From contig CM040103.1 in assembly GCA_022496805.1 (NCBI GenBank), positions 11,178,001-11,242,000 on the forward strand: a stretch of 64,000 nucleotides of DNA, read 5' to 3'. A program made the translations under genes and the position numbers. This document shows, in pieces, positions 42,654 to 53,800 of the stretch; position 1 is the first letter of the stretch, and each line of letters starts with the position of its first letter. The notes below the pieces were generated by a model. It searched no databases. It worked only from the letters and a program-made list of their open reading frames with translations, and was not told where the DNA came from. This DNA is from Pohlia nutans. Lineage: Eukaryota; Streptophyta; Bryopsida; Bryales; Mniaceae.

Positions 42654-43570
42654 TTAACCCCTAAAGGACCATGACCGTATTCTCACAAAAAACCATGAAA
42701 AACGCAGCATTTGGAAGTTGCAGAAGAAATCATATGTTTTTTAGTTTTTTCATCATTTAACCATAAGATCTAATACCCAACTTGAATTTTCATGTGAGCA
42801 CAAAATTTGAGAGCAAAATGACCATTAGATTCTTAGATTATAAGGATCAAAGTTGCAAAAGAAGATTTTTTGGGGTTCAATCCGGTGACAAATTTGAACT
42901 TTAGAAATTAATATCTTTTTTTTGAATGGGTTAGAAATTCAATGAATGGCAAGGCCATGTTTACAATTGAGTTAAGTCTTCAAATATAAAATCTTGTAAG
43001 AAAAAAGCTCATATTAATTTTTTCATAAAACAATTACTAGAAGTGGGCACAAAGTGAAAGGAAAAAGAAAATCATTAATAAGTTTGACATGGAATTGTAA
43101 AATGTCAATCTTAACGGTGAGAATGTTGTACTTGGAAATCTTCACCTAGTGCCTTTCATTTCATTAATAAATATTGAAAATTGAGTTTAGAAATGAGCTT
43201 CAAAGCTTTTTTTGTCCAAACTGCCCAAAAAACAGATCTCCTCATAACTTTTATCCCATTGCTCAAAATGGGTACATTTAAAGCTTCATTTGTAGATAAA
43301 GATCAACCAATCATGAATCAAAAAAGAAATTTTGAAAAAGAGTAAAAAATAAAAAAATTCTTGATGCCCGATCTCGCTTCAAAAACTTCAAATGCTTATA
43401 ACTTTTGCAATACTTATCGGAATGCCATGAAACGAAGTGCGACATGTAGAGTGTAGTTTTTGGAAGCTACACTGAAATTTTCATTGAAAAATTTAAAAAT
43501 ATGAGGTCCCTAGAGGCTGCCCAAAAAGTGAAACGACCAGAATATGGTCACTCAAAAATTTAGGGGTTAA
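42654..43570 (+). repeat. TTAA-bounded piggyBac-like element (917 bp)
   Basis: Opens TTAACCCCTAAAGGACC and closes AAAATTTAGGGGTTAA. Subterminal GACCGTATTCT and (other strand) GACCATATTCTGGTCG resemble family C. It is the longest of the simple TTAA elements and has no open frame above 60 codons. Confidence 0.78.
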
Positions 43571-44240
43571 ACTATCTAAGTTGGAGGTGGGTTCTTCTTA
43601 GGTGTGTTCATTAGCACCAACGAGGGTGGTGGTTTAATTCCAATCAGATGCACGTCATGAAGGCAAATACCCCTTTGCTTGATAGGAACCTTGTGCGTGC
43701 CGGGGATTGTTCTTGGGCCTTATGTTTACGGCGGGGGCGTCGCTCTTAGTAGAAAATGATTAAAAACATATGATCTAATCCATATATTGCAAGAAGAAAA
43801 TTCCAAAAAAATCACTCACAGGAGAGCACTGGAAACGTGCTCTCTTCGTTCAGAGTGTGATGTTTATAATTTGTTGTTGCACAATCATGGAAATAATGAA
43901 TCCATTTGCAAGTTAAAAAATTAAAAAATCATAAAAAATTGAAAAAATATTTTTTATTTTTTATGGAGAAAATAGAATATTTCAAAATATTCCCAAACCT
44001 CATAATTTGAAAATATTAAATATTAAACACAGACGTACCAACCCTGCCCTCGTATTCATTCAGGCTCTCAGGATGGATGAAACCTTCACTATGGATGAGA
44101 GAAAACATTCATCAAAAAATCATCCATCCATCTCATTCCTTCCCTCCCGTCCACATTCAAACCTCCGGCGCACTCATCGCAACGACCACGGCATAGATCT
44201 AAATTTGTTGCTGCAATCCGAGAGAGCGAGGAGCAGAAAT

Positions 44241-44248
44241 TAGGGTTT
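44241..44248 (+). promoter_or_regulatory. telo-box upstream of the 45-kb gene
   Basis: TAGGGTTT (AAACCCTA on the other strand) is the plant telo-box, common close to the start of genes for proliferation and translation. It sits about 790 bp before the ATG, beside a C+T-rich stretch that could be a leader with its own intron. Role inferred. Confidence 0.35.
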
Positions 44249-45026
44249 CAAGTTTCTACGCAATTCTCTGTAGCCTTCTTCTTCTTCTTTTCTACAAGAA
44301 CGGCTTGGCTTTGAAAATGCCTCAGCCAATTTGAATTTTATCTAACGAGCTGATTTTCGGATGATGGCGACACGAGGGAACCATTTTCTTTTAAAAGATT
44401 TGGTGCTTTGAGTTTGGTTCGAGTGAGTTTTAATAATTTTCGAGGAGTTCGAGTTTAGATGCCGTGTTGTTGCTCTGTTTCTGTTTCCGTGATCTGGTTT
44501 TGTAATTAGAATTTCCTGGCGAACATAACGATATAGCTGTCAGGAGAAAAAAAAATGAGGTGTTGAATTGACCGTTTGAAGCGTGGAAACTTGTTAGGGT
44601 TGACTGGCCAAGAATAATGTGCGACGTTAGACTGAGCCTCCAGAGGTTGTTTAACGACATTTTTAAAAATAAAAGATTCCGTGCTTTGGTTTCTAGTTGA
44701 GGAATTTAACTTAGGTTTTGTTTCCGTGTCTGTTGCTGTAATTCGAATAGATCGATGTGGCTGTCCGGAGAAGAATGAGTGTCGTTTTTCAGAGAGTGAG
44801 GTGGAGCTTGTTAGGGTTGATTGGTGAAGGATAATGTAATGTGCTCGTGCGAGATATTAAGCTCCTCCGAATGAGGTTACAATTTGAGTTTAACGTGCTC
44901 TACGGAAGAAGATGTTGCCAGTTCATTTCGTGTTAAGGTTTTGCTCTGGTAAATTGATGGATCGTGTTTGCTTCTTTAGTTGAGAATCGATGTAAGAGAG
45001 AATTGCTTTTGAGTAGATTTGTTAGC

Positions 45027-47487
45027 ATGGTGGAAGCGAAAATGAAACCAAGGAGGGGAAATGGAACTCCTCATCCCAAAGGAAGAAGATCTTTAATGCA
45101 CGTATCACAAGAGGAGGACAACCAGTCCGATCAGATACAACAACATGCTCCAGGGAAAAGCTCACTTCAGAACTTGCTTCATGTTCATACAAAAGTTACG
45201 CAAACTTTACATCAGGTATTGATCTTGCTACTTCGTTATGTTGAGCCTTTTCTGCATTCCATTTTGTATAATTCGGTCACATTTGCATTAAGTTTGGTGT
45301 AATCGTCTTCTGATTCGATGCAGGTTTATCTCAACCATGGCTCTAGTCTTTCTTTGAGTGGACTTTTTTCTTTAGTGATCTCCAATTTATCAACGTGCGC
45401 AATATATTATTCATCTTGTTTTGGGTCGTTTGTATGAATTAGCTGACTCCCTTGGATTGATAAAGTTTTATAACGTTTTCTCTATGTCACACTCTGTTTT
45501 TTTATGTAGATTGACAGTATGGTGTTGCATATACACGAACTCGCATCATCAAATCATTTAGTTCCTGACGAGGTTCAAGATTTTGCCGATGCCTTGGCCA
45601 GTATTGATACAAATCTCCAGGTCAGTTAAATCTTCAAAGATCTATAGCCGCAAGGGAATTTGCTTAACCCCTAGAGGATCAAGATGGCCTAATGTTCCTT
45701 TAACTAGTTTTGAGTAGGTCATATGGGGAGTTTCTTTTGCCCTATTCTATTTATTTTTGACCAACAAATGCAATGTTCTTCACTGATTTTAGTGATATAA
45801 AATACTAATCACAATTTGAACTATCTAATTGGTCATTTTCAAATGCTTGGTCCTTTCAAGGTTAAGTGTTTCCTTTGCCTAGAATGCAGATACGAGCTGA
45901 TAAAACTGGACTACTTTGTGATGGTCATAGAGGATTTTGCTGACGACTCCTTCACATTTCACTGAAATTCCTAGAGAGAATGAAGGGCTTTGGTTCTCTT
46001 TCAGGATTGGAACGACTTCCTCAAGGCAGCTGCTGAGCGATCATCTCTGTCGCGTAGTAACGTTGAGCAAGAGCCGTGCGATACAATAAGCCCTGAATCA
46101 ACACCAGTAAAATGTACCGGTTTGAGATCACTAATTTCTGGTGCCATCAGCTCTTCCCCGCTAGTTGTCGCTGACATTTCAGATTGTGACAGTCCCGGTA
46201 GTAGTGAACCCCTCATAGGCACTACTACTCCAGACAGGGCTGGTTGCACATTGTTGAGTCCATTTCCACAAACACCTCGCATGATATCACCTCCTCGTTC
46301 GATACGAGCCCTTTCTACCATCAGTGAAAGTCCATCCCTGTCCACCCCAGCGCCCTCTTTCTCTGTAGATAGTGATGGTCACCCAGGACCAAAGCTTCAA
46401 AATCTTTTGACGCCAGAAGGTCCGACCTGCCAGAGCCACTTGGTGTTTGAGACTCCTCCAGCACAAGCTACTCACCATGACCACCTCAACGATGATGGCC
46501 GATTCTTTATTCCAGAAACGCCCGGGTTTGGTGTCTCGCCTCCCAGAACTTGTAAACCGCTACGGCCTGGAGAGATGGTGTCGACCGAAAGTGACGCAGT
46601 TCCGCTAACTCCTGTCATGCCGAGCCCTTTCAGGACGCCTGGTAAATATTCTTCCGACCATTTCTGAAGAGTTTTTGTGCATCTCGAAGTTATTAGTGAC
46701 AAAATAATGTCAGTGACAAAATGATATTAATCTAGTAGAAAATTAGATCCATATTAAGACGATGTCAAGGATCCATAACTTAATATTAACTCAATTATAG
46801 TTTCCGGGGACACTTATCACCACACCACGATATCATGAGTACTATATGAACCTAATACCTATTTACTTACTAGCATTAAAAGCTTTAGCAATCGAATGGG
46901 ATTAATTTAGCATTGAAGACATTGCGTGAGAGATATCGATCCCAATTGTACGCTTCACTGATTGCATGTCATAGAGCAGACTCATCGTTGTAACTATTGT
47001 TGTCAGTCAGATTGTGTCGAATGCCATGCATTGAACTGAACTTAGTACAGCAGTCCTTCCGTTCTTCTGCATGGAGTTTGGGTCAGTGTTGTACTGGTAT
47101 TACACGGTTCTCAGTGGAATGAATGAAGTAGAGTCATTATGAGAAGTAGTGGATCTCAAACGGGTATTTAGAATTAACTATTGTCAAGGTTTCACTGTAG
47201 AAAGATGCTATATCCTAATTCTTTTTGGAGCCCCCCTTTCCTATAAATTCATTGTTCTATGTCAAGCAGAAACAATGATCATTCATATGGTGTCTTAATT
47301 TGCAGGCATCTTGTTGGGGTGCGAGAGTGTAGCAAGTGAAAGCGGCTCTGCTAGCTCTCCAGCAATCATAGACGATCTAACTGCCAGTACGGTGAAGCGT
47401 TTGGGTCCAAGGGGCTTGGAAGAGAGGCTCTGGCACGAGCTTGGAATTCGCAAAGCTGACATCCTCCCTGCAGCCCGTAAAGCATAG
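45027..47487 (+). CDS. Spliced gene of unknown function, 4 exons, 372 aa (SKA3-like possibility)
   Basis: Exons: 45027-45215, 45510-45620, 46005-46641, 47306-47487. All GT-AG, phases 0, 0 and 1, total 1119 nt. The N-terminus is basic (MKPRRGNGTPHPKGRR). Residues about 45-115 are helical (LQNLLHVHTKVTQTL, DEVQDFADALASIDTNLQDW). The middle is disordered, with many Ser-Pro/Thr-Pro sites (for example ISPESTPVK, PQTPRMISPPRS, FRTPG), a cyclin-dependent-kinase-like pattern. The C-terminus is compact and charged (RLGPRGLEERLWHELGIRKA). Helical N-terminus, phosphosite-rich centre and small C-terminal domain faintly recall SKA3 kinetochore proteins; I cannot confirm this. The first in-frame ATG was used. 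Intron 2 carries a TTAA element. Confidence 0.8.
45664..45865 (+). repeat. TTAA-bounded piggyBac-like MITE, family D copy 2, intronic
   Basis: A 202-bp copy in intron 2 of the 45-kb gene, with TTAA at both ends (TTAACCCCTAGAGGATC ... GGTCCTTTCAAGGTTAA). Collinear with 1131-1362 on the minus strand. Splice sites are untouched. Confidence 0.85.
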
Positions 47488-47852
47488 GTAGGTAGTCTCT
47501 GATGAACTAACTGCGGTGATCATTTTGACAGACTCGCTGGAAAGTAAGTGTTACCGTATGTTCTGAGTACGTAATGTAAGTGAGCACGAATATTCCCAGT
47601 CCCCAGAGTCGGTGCGGCTTTCTGGAAGGACAGATTTTGCAAGACTAGACTATAATACGTTTATTTACAGCCTAAATTGAGTAATTGAAAACCGTTGTGT
47701 GGCCAATGTTACTCCTGAAATGGTGATGTTAGTGAACTTGTCAACCTTTGCATTGAAGTTCTCAGGTAGTCAACTTGGATAAAAAGTTCCCTAAGAATGG
47801 AAATTGTAATGCAAAGTGTAGTCTCTAAATAAAATTTGGATGAAATAATTTA

Positions 47853-47958
47853 CTCCCTCTGTTTCAATATAAGAAGCACCTCGGAGAATTTAGTACAAAT
47901 GAATGTTCCCAACACTGTTGAATTCTCGGAAGTTCTTTTTATTTTGAAACAAAGGGAG
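47853..47958. mobile_element. Stowaway-like MITE
   Basis: The 106-bp element has ends CTCCCTCTGTTTCAATA and (other strand) CTCCCTTTGTTTCAAAA. TA flanks the left side; the right flank is TG. CTCCCTCYGT ends with TA targets are the Stowaway (Tc1/mariner) hallmark. The body is nearly a perfect hairpin. It lies about 370 bp downstream of the 45-kb gene's stop. Confidence 0.85.
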
Positions 47959-48626
47959 TGATTTACAATGAAGCTTCTAATCAGTGTGAATCGTTGCACA
48001 AAAATAGATATTTAGTATGATCTCAAATATTTATCACAAGGACAAACTATTCAACATCATTTGTAATTGTAGCAGTTGTGATCTGGTATTATAGCATTTG
48101 CAATGTCTAGTGGTGGTGTTGTTAGATTGGACACACTAATCTTTATGGTTGCAAATTAATCACGGTTCATGTTAAATAACCATTTCGGGGGAGGAACTCC
48201 AAGATGAATTTTGGATTTGGTCTAAAAATGTGAACTCTTAGTAAATGAGTAGGGAGGGAACATAAATAAAATTTGAATGAAGGTTTGGATGAAATATACA
48301 TACATTTTGGATGGAATTTAGGTAGGTTTAGTGTAATTAGTGTGAACAAATTGAATGAATTTTTCATAAATTTTAGATGGAATGGTATAATTTATGTAAC
48401 GGTTTTGATTTGTACAAACTACTAGTGTCTAATGAAAGGGGAGTGAAGAACTTGAGATGAACTTTGGGTTTGACCTAATTAGTGTGAATTACTAGTGAGC
48501 AAGTAGAGACTCAAGATAACTAAAAAAGATTGAAATGGAATCTAGCTTATTTTTACTTGTTTTTGTTCCTTGTCTCCTCAAAAGAGGGTGAGTTTTGAGT
48601 TCTCTACAAAACACAAAATGACTATC
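47959..48626. other. Gene-free interval
   Basis: No gene or element recognised. Repeated ATTTTGGATGGAAT/TGAATGAA-like words at 48190-48400 suggest an old repeat. Confidence 0.4.
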
Positions 48627-49439
48627 TTAACCCTTTAGTGCCCAGGGTGCTTCTAAGGAAACCTCAGTTTTTTTGTTATTTTTTTCTTCAAACTCTATAT
48701 GTTGAAATTTGTGATACTATTTATAGTATTTGACTCTACATATTGGCATAGCTTAGTCAAACGTGTGCATGTCAAACCTTGGTGAGATCAGACCGTTGCT
48801 TTGGAAGATTATGATGCCTTTAGAATGTATAATGCACACTCAAAAATGAGACTTTAGAGGGTGTGTGACTTCAAAGTTAAATAGAATTGGGGTTAAATTT
48901 TCACAAATGAAAGTGAAGAGGTTCAGCAATGACCTATGTCAACATCTCTCCATTGCAATCTTTTATGTCAAGAACGTACTCACACATAATTATTGTGAAT
49001 TTTATAAGTGAGAGTGACTTATCCATATACATTTTAGGACAATTTTATATGTTGAAAATTGACAAGAGTGAGTACATAAATCAAGATCGGATTACATACA
49101 CTAATAGAACATGAAGAAGAGAACACAATCCAAAAAAAAAAACAAGATAACAAACTTCTAAACACAAGAAATACTGCATAGTACATGTGTTGCATTGTAA
49201 GTATTTATTCTTTTTTCAAGTATTTGCAGTATTTGTGTTTTGTTCATAGGTACTGTGATAGATGCACAACTCCAAATTGATATCTTTTTTATTTTTAGAA
49301 GCTGTGTAATATAAATCTCCAAATCTGAACTTCCACAATTCAAAATCCAATTCTTCACGGATTTTATTTTATTTGCATTTCCGACACTCCAATGACAAGA
49401 ATGTACAGATTGTGGTCAGCTAGCCACTGAAGGGGTTGA
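48627..49439 (+). repeat. TTAA-bounded piggyBac-like element, family J copy 1
   Basis: Opens TTAACCCTTTAGTGCCC and closes GCCACTGAAGGGGTTGA. CCCTTTAGTGCC after TTAA is close to known piggyBac termini. About 810 bp, collinear with the outer parts of 59640-61897 in the opposite orientation (for example CATTTCCGACACTCCAATG, CTTCACGGATT, GAGAACACAATCC). This copy lacks the large palindrome and so marks the empty site. Confidence 0.85.
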
Positions 49440-49534
49440 AGACCAAAGGACACTGTGATTTGAAATTTTGCCTACCCTACATGAGAACGCAAAGGGATGC
49501 GGACGGAAGTGGCAACAGGGATTGCAATTGAATC

Positions 49535-50077
49535 TTTACCCCTAAAGGACCAATCAACCCAATTATGCTTGATTTTTGGTCAAAGGCCCCAAAAATCAAG
49601 TGTCTTAGCTTTATTGTAGTTGGTGTTTTCATTAGATGTTTAAGTTAAGTTATGATACATCTTTTGACCGTTGGGATTGGAGAATAAACTTCATTTGAAG
49701 CTTTTCCACCGTTGAGAACTTTGAATTTTGAGTGTACAAAATACAAAGGGCTTTCTAAAGATGCTTCAATCATAAGTCTCTTTTAATTTCTTCACCTTCA
49801 ATTTTTTACTCCATGTAAATATAACTTTTATCTACCTTAAATATAATTTTTGATATTAAATTTGACAAAAACATATTTATTTTGAATTTTTACCTTGTTT
49901 ACATCATAAAATTTGTAAATATTCAAAATATCTTCCAATCATGTTGAATTTTTTTCATACCTTTATAATGTCGATGATTATCTATGAAAAATTATAAATC
50001 ATTCAATATGATATTTAAAGTATGCAAATTATAGTGCTTTGACTTTTGCAAAAGAGGTGAGGACCTTTAGGGGTTAA
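49535..50077 (+). repeat. TTAA-bounded piggyBac-like element (543 bp)
   Basis: Opens TTTACCCCTAAAGGACC (one base off TTAA) and closes GGACCTTTAGGGGTTAA, a 17-base terminal match with few changes. Non-coding. Confidence 0.75.
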
Positions 50078-50866
50078 GGACAACAAATGGGTTTGTTCAT
50101 CAAACAATATGCGAAAGTAGTACATCTCTCTACGTTCACGTTTAGCAGTAACCGGTATGAGGTTCAGTGACAGGCCCAAAAATTTCTATTCCTGTCCATC
50201 TATTCCCAGCTTTTCTTCATTCCCAATCACAGGTTAGTAATGAAACATGTATGAGATTTATGTAATACTATGTGGTCACTCCCTGCTACCTGTTTACAAC
50301 TAATTCAAACCCCATCACATTCGAATCTCAACTCAAAATGTCATTCCTTGTGTATTCTACGTATGTACTGTACAATAAGCAAATCAAACATGATACAGTG
50401 AATATTGCATAAACTAAAAACAATACTTATATTATATTGTACACTTATTATTCTCATCATATTCAAAAAGGCAACCACCTAAGCCTAAATATCCAACTTC
50501 TCCGCTACGTTTGAAAATTGATGAGATTGTACTGCTGCCATGTCATATGGACAGGTTATTTTCATCAAAGACTAGCTACATCGGAATGATGCACATGTAT
50601 GCTTTAAAGAGCATACTTATCCTGTCAGTGCATCCTTCGGTTGGAAGACGTGTATCGAATGCATTCAGCGTCTCCACTCACTCAAGCTGCGGAGGTAACT
50701 ATCTCTCTGGAGTCTAGCTATTAAATTTTACAAAACTCGTGACTGTACGTTCTAGACAACAAATGACCACATGCAAGTAGGGCCCCAGTCTAAGTCAAAC
50801 ATGATCTTCACTGACTCAGTAACTACCGTTTTAATAAGACGAGCAGTTGAGAGTCACAAAGTTGAG

Positions 50867-53800
50867 TCACAAAGCTGCGGTACCTGCCTTCAATGTAGGT
50901 GGCTTCCAAATGTAACCATGTGTTCGCACGTATCCAAAGCGTGCATTCAAGTCATCAGATTCAGTCGGTCCTCGAGAACCTTGCTTGTAGGATATCAACG
51001 GAAGCTTTCCAGCATCAATTCGATGCAACAGCGGTGTGAAAATCTTCCATGCAATCTAAGCAGAATGATACATATATAGGTAGTTTAGAACATTTGCGCT
51101 TATGAAACACCAACAGAAATAAAGTGAATTCGGTTTGTATGCTAATCTACAAAATAAATTATCAATTCCAAACGCCCTCCAAAGATTAAGGGACATAAAA
51201 AGAATCAACAACAGTTGGAATCATCAACGGCAACATTTCTGTGTATCTCAGAATTTGACAACAAAGTTGAGGTTAACTACAAGGTCTGGGTATAATATCA
51301 AATTACCTGCAACTCATCCCTTCGCACAAAATTTTGCTGATCCCCTCGAATACTGCACATATGCAACCACAAGTAGACCTCAGTACTGAACAAGAAATTT
51401 AACTAGTAAGTGTGTTTCTACTACTAGTCAGGACAAGTTGTTGTTGCCCTTCCCAACACCGTGACTGCACAGCTAGCGGCAAACCAAGACAATTGTGACA
51501 ATAGTCAACAATAGCCACAGACTCTGAAAAATCAGTTAGTCAGAATCGGGTGGAGGCATTTACGTGTCGAGAATCAGACGTTCGTAAGCCTCTGGGATAA
51601 CAACATCGTGATAGCGCAGACCATATGACATGTCCAGCTCACTTTGAGTGGTTTTCATGTCCAAGCCGGGTTCTTTCACCTGTCACTCACATTCCATTGT
51701 TTGTTAGTAGATGGCGCTTGATAGTCTATGGCTCTTGTTTTACAGCCTTGAACTACAAAATGTAAAAAGCAGGAAATTACTTATGCTTGACCTCCCTTGA
51801 ATTATATAAAAAAATTCAAGAGCACTTCGATTTATTACAAAGAAATGGAGCAAATACAAACCGTTAACTTCATGTACATCGCCTCATCTGGTTGCAGGCG
51901 CATTACAAACTCGTTGCGACCTTGCTTCTTGCCTGTCCACATCAAACGGTGATTCACATATGAAAATAAACAAGACAAGTCATCTATTTCGTCACAAGAG
52001 GAGGATGATTTGACCTCGTAAAATCGACATTGGAGCGAACTTAGTAAAAGACTTACACTTAAAGATGTCCCCAGGAACATCTTTAAACTGCACACGAACT
52101 TCAGCTTTTCGAGATTCCAAAGCCTTGCCAGCTCTTATGATGAAGGGTACGCCTGCAGAATACATTAGAATTTAGGCACGACTTATGTAGTTTCTGCTGA
52201 ATATATCTAACGGTATGAAAATTGAGGAGTACTCAAATGTGACTTGTTTGGTCAAATGCATACCATCCCAGCGTTCATTGTTGATATGCAAAACAACAGA
52301 TGCAAAAGTAGGAGTCGAGGAATCCTTTGGAACAGTTGGGTCATCCTTGTATCCCTCATATTGCCCGATCACCACATCTTCATCTCTGATAGGCTCGATA
52401 CATCGCAGAACCTGCTCACCGGATAATTATGAGCCTTCAACGGATGAAAAAGAGTGCTTGTGGTGCTTCATCTACACCTGGTTAAAGTTTCATGCAAAGC
52501 TGCTAGGTGATATTCTTAGATCCTAAAAGACGAAAGAAGCACTTGCCAGAGCACGTAGATTGCAATCTAAATTTAAAATGATTCAACGCACCTTGACTTT
52601 TTCGTCCCGAACATGCTCAGGATTCAGTGAAATCGGCTTCTCCATGGTCACCAGGCACAGAACCTGCCTCACAAATACCCTTCTTAGCTGCATTGTGATA
52701 GTCACATCATCATTGTTGCCATTACAACCACCAAATTCACCAGCTTCCAAGCCAGCTTCCAGACCAGATTCTAGAATTGGACAGAGAAATGGTTATATTA
52801 TTATACTTTAGAAAAACCATATTAGCAAAGATCAACTTGGATCATAGAGTCCGCGGAATTCCAGTTCCAGTTACGAGTTTCAAACTTACGGCATAATAAG
52901 ACAACTATTTAAGAGGAGACCAAGCTTCTGAGTCGATTTGATAAATAATATCTTTTCATTGATAGTCTTTATCAAATCGACTCAGAAGACAAAACCATCG
53001 AATAGACTCAGAAGCTGTTTAGGATAAATCGAAAAGATAGTATTTATCAAACCACTCAGAAGCGGGTTTCTCCAAAATGACACATTCGTCGTTCACAACG
53101 CAACAACACATAAGCTGTCAACATAATAGTTTTTACAAGGACTGAAGGCTACAATAACATATTTGAACTCCATAATTTCCAATAGACTCGTTTTAGTTTA
53201 AGACAGCCCCTGTTGGACTGATCTCGAGACCTTTTTATCAATAAATAGAATTCTTATGATCTGATTCAAACCTGCATCAGATGATTTTGGATGATATCTC
53301 GGATAATTCTGCAATAAACAAATAAAATTGGTGACTCCTACATATCTCTAGGTGCACAGTATACCAAAATGAATTCACAACATGAAATTATAGCAAGAAT
53401 AAAATGAAGCACCTGTGTTGACAAATTTCTGCAGTGTGAAACAGGTACATCAATTTATTGAAAACTGAAAAGTGAGTCACTGGATTCGTGACCTACCCGT
53501 ATTCATCAAAGTAACCGCCTCGTCCTTCAGTTCCAAAGTCCTCCTTAAATACAATCTGCAAGATTAACCAGAAAAATCATCAGATAGTTGTATCTGCACA
53601 TTAGTCTCACAACAACGAAACATCATCTAAAGAATAATACAAAAATAAGCGATCAAGCAAGGAAATAGTTCATACCGCAGCAAGATATCTGGAACAAAGA
53701 CAAGGGATACAAATAAAGACTATACTATCACACACCCTTACCCATTTTCTAACAAATTAATAAAATACAACAGCTCAGAAAATTCATGCTTCTACTTCAG

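Noticed and set aside
46001..46345. 114-codon minus-strand frame
   Set aside because: Antisense shadow of exon 3 of the 45-kb gene.
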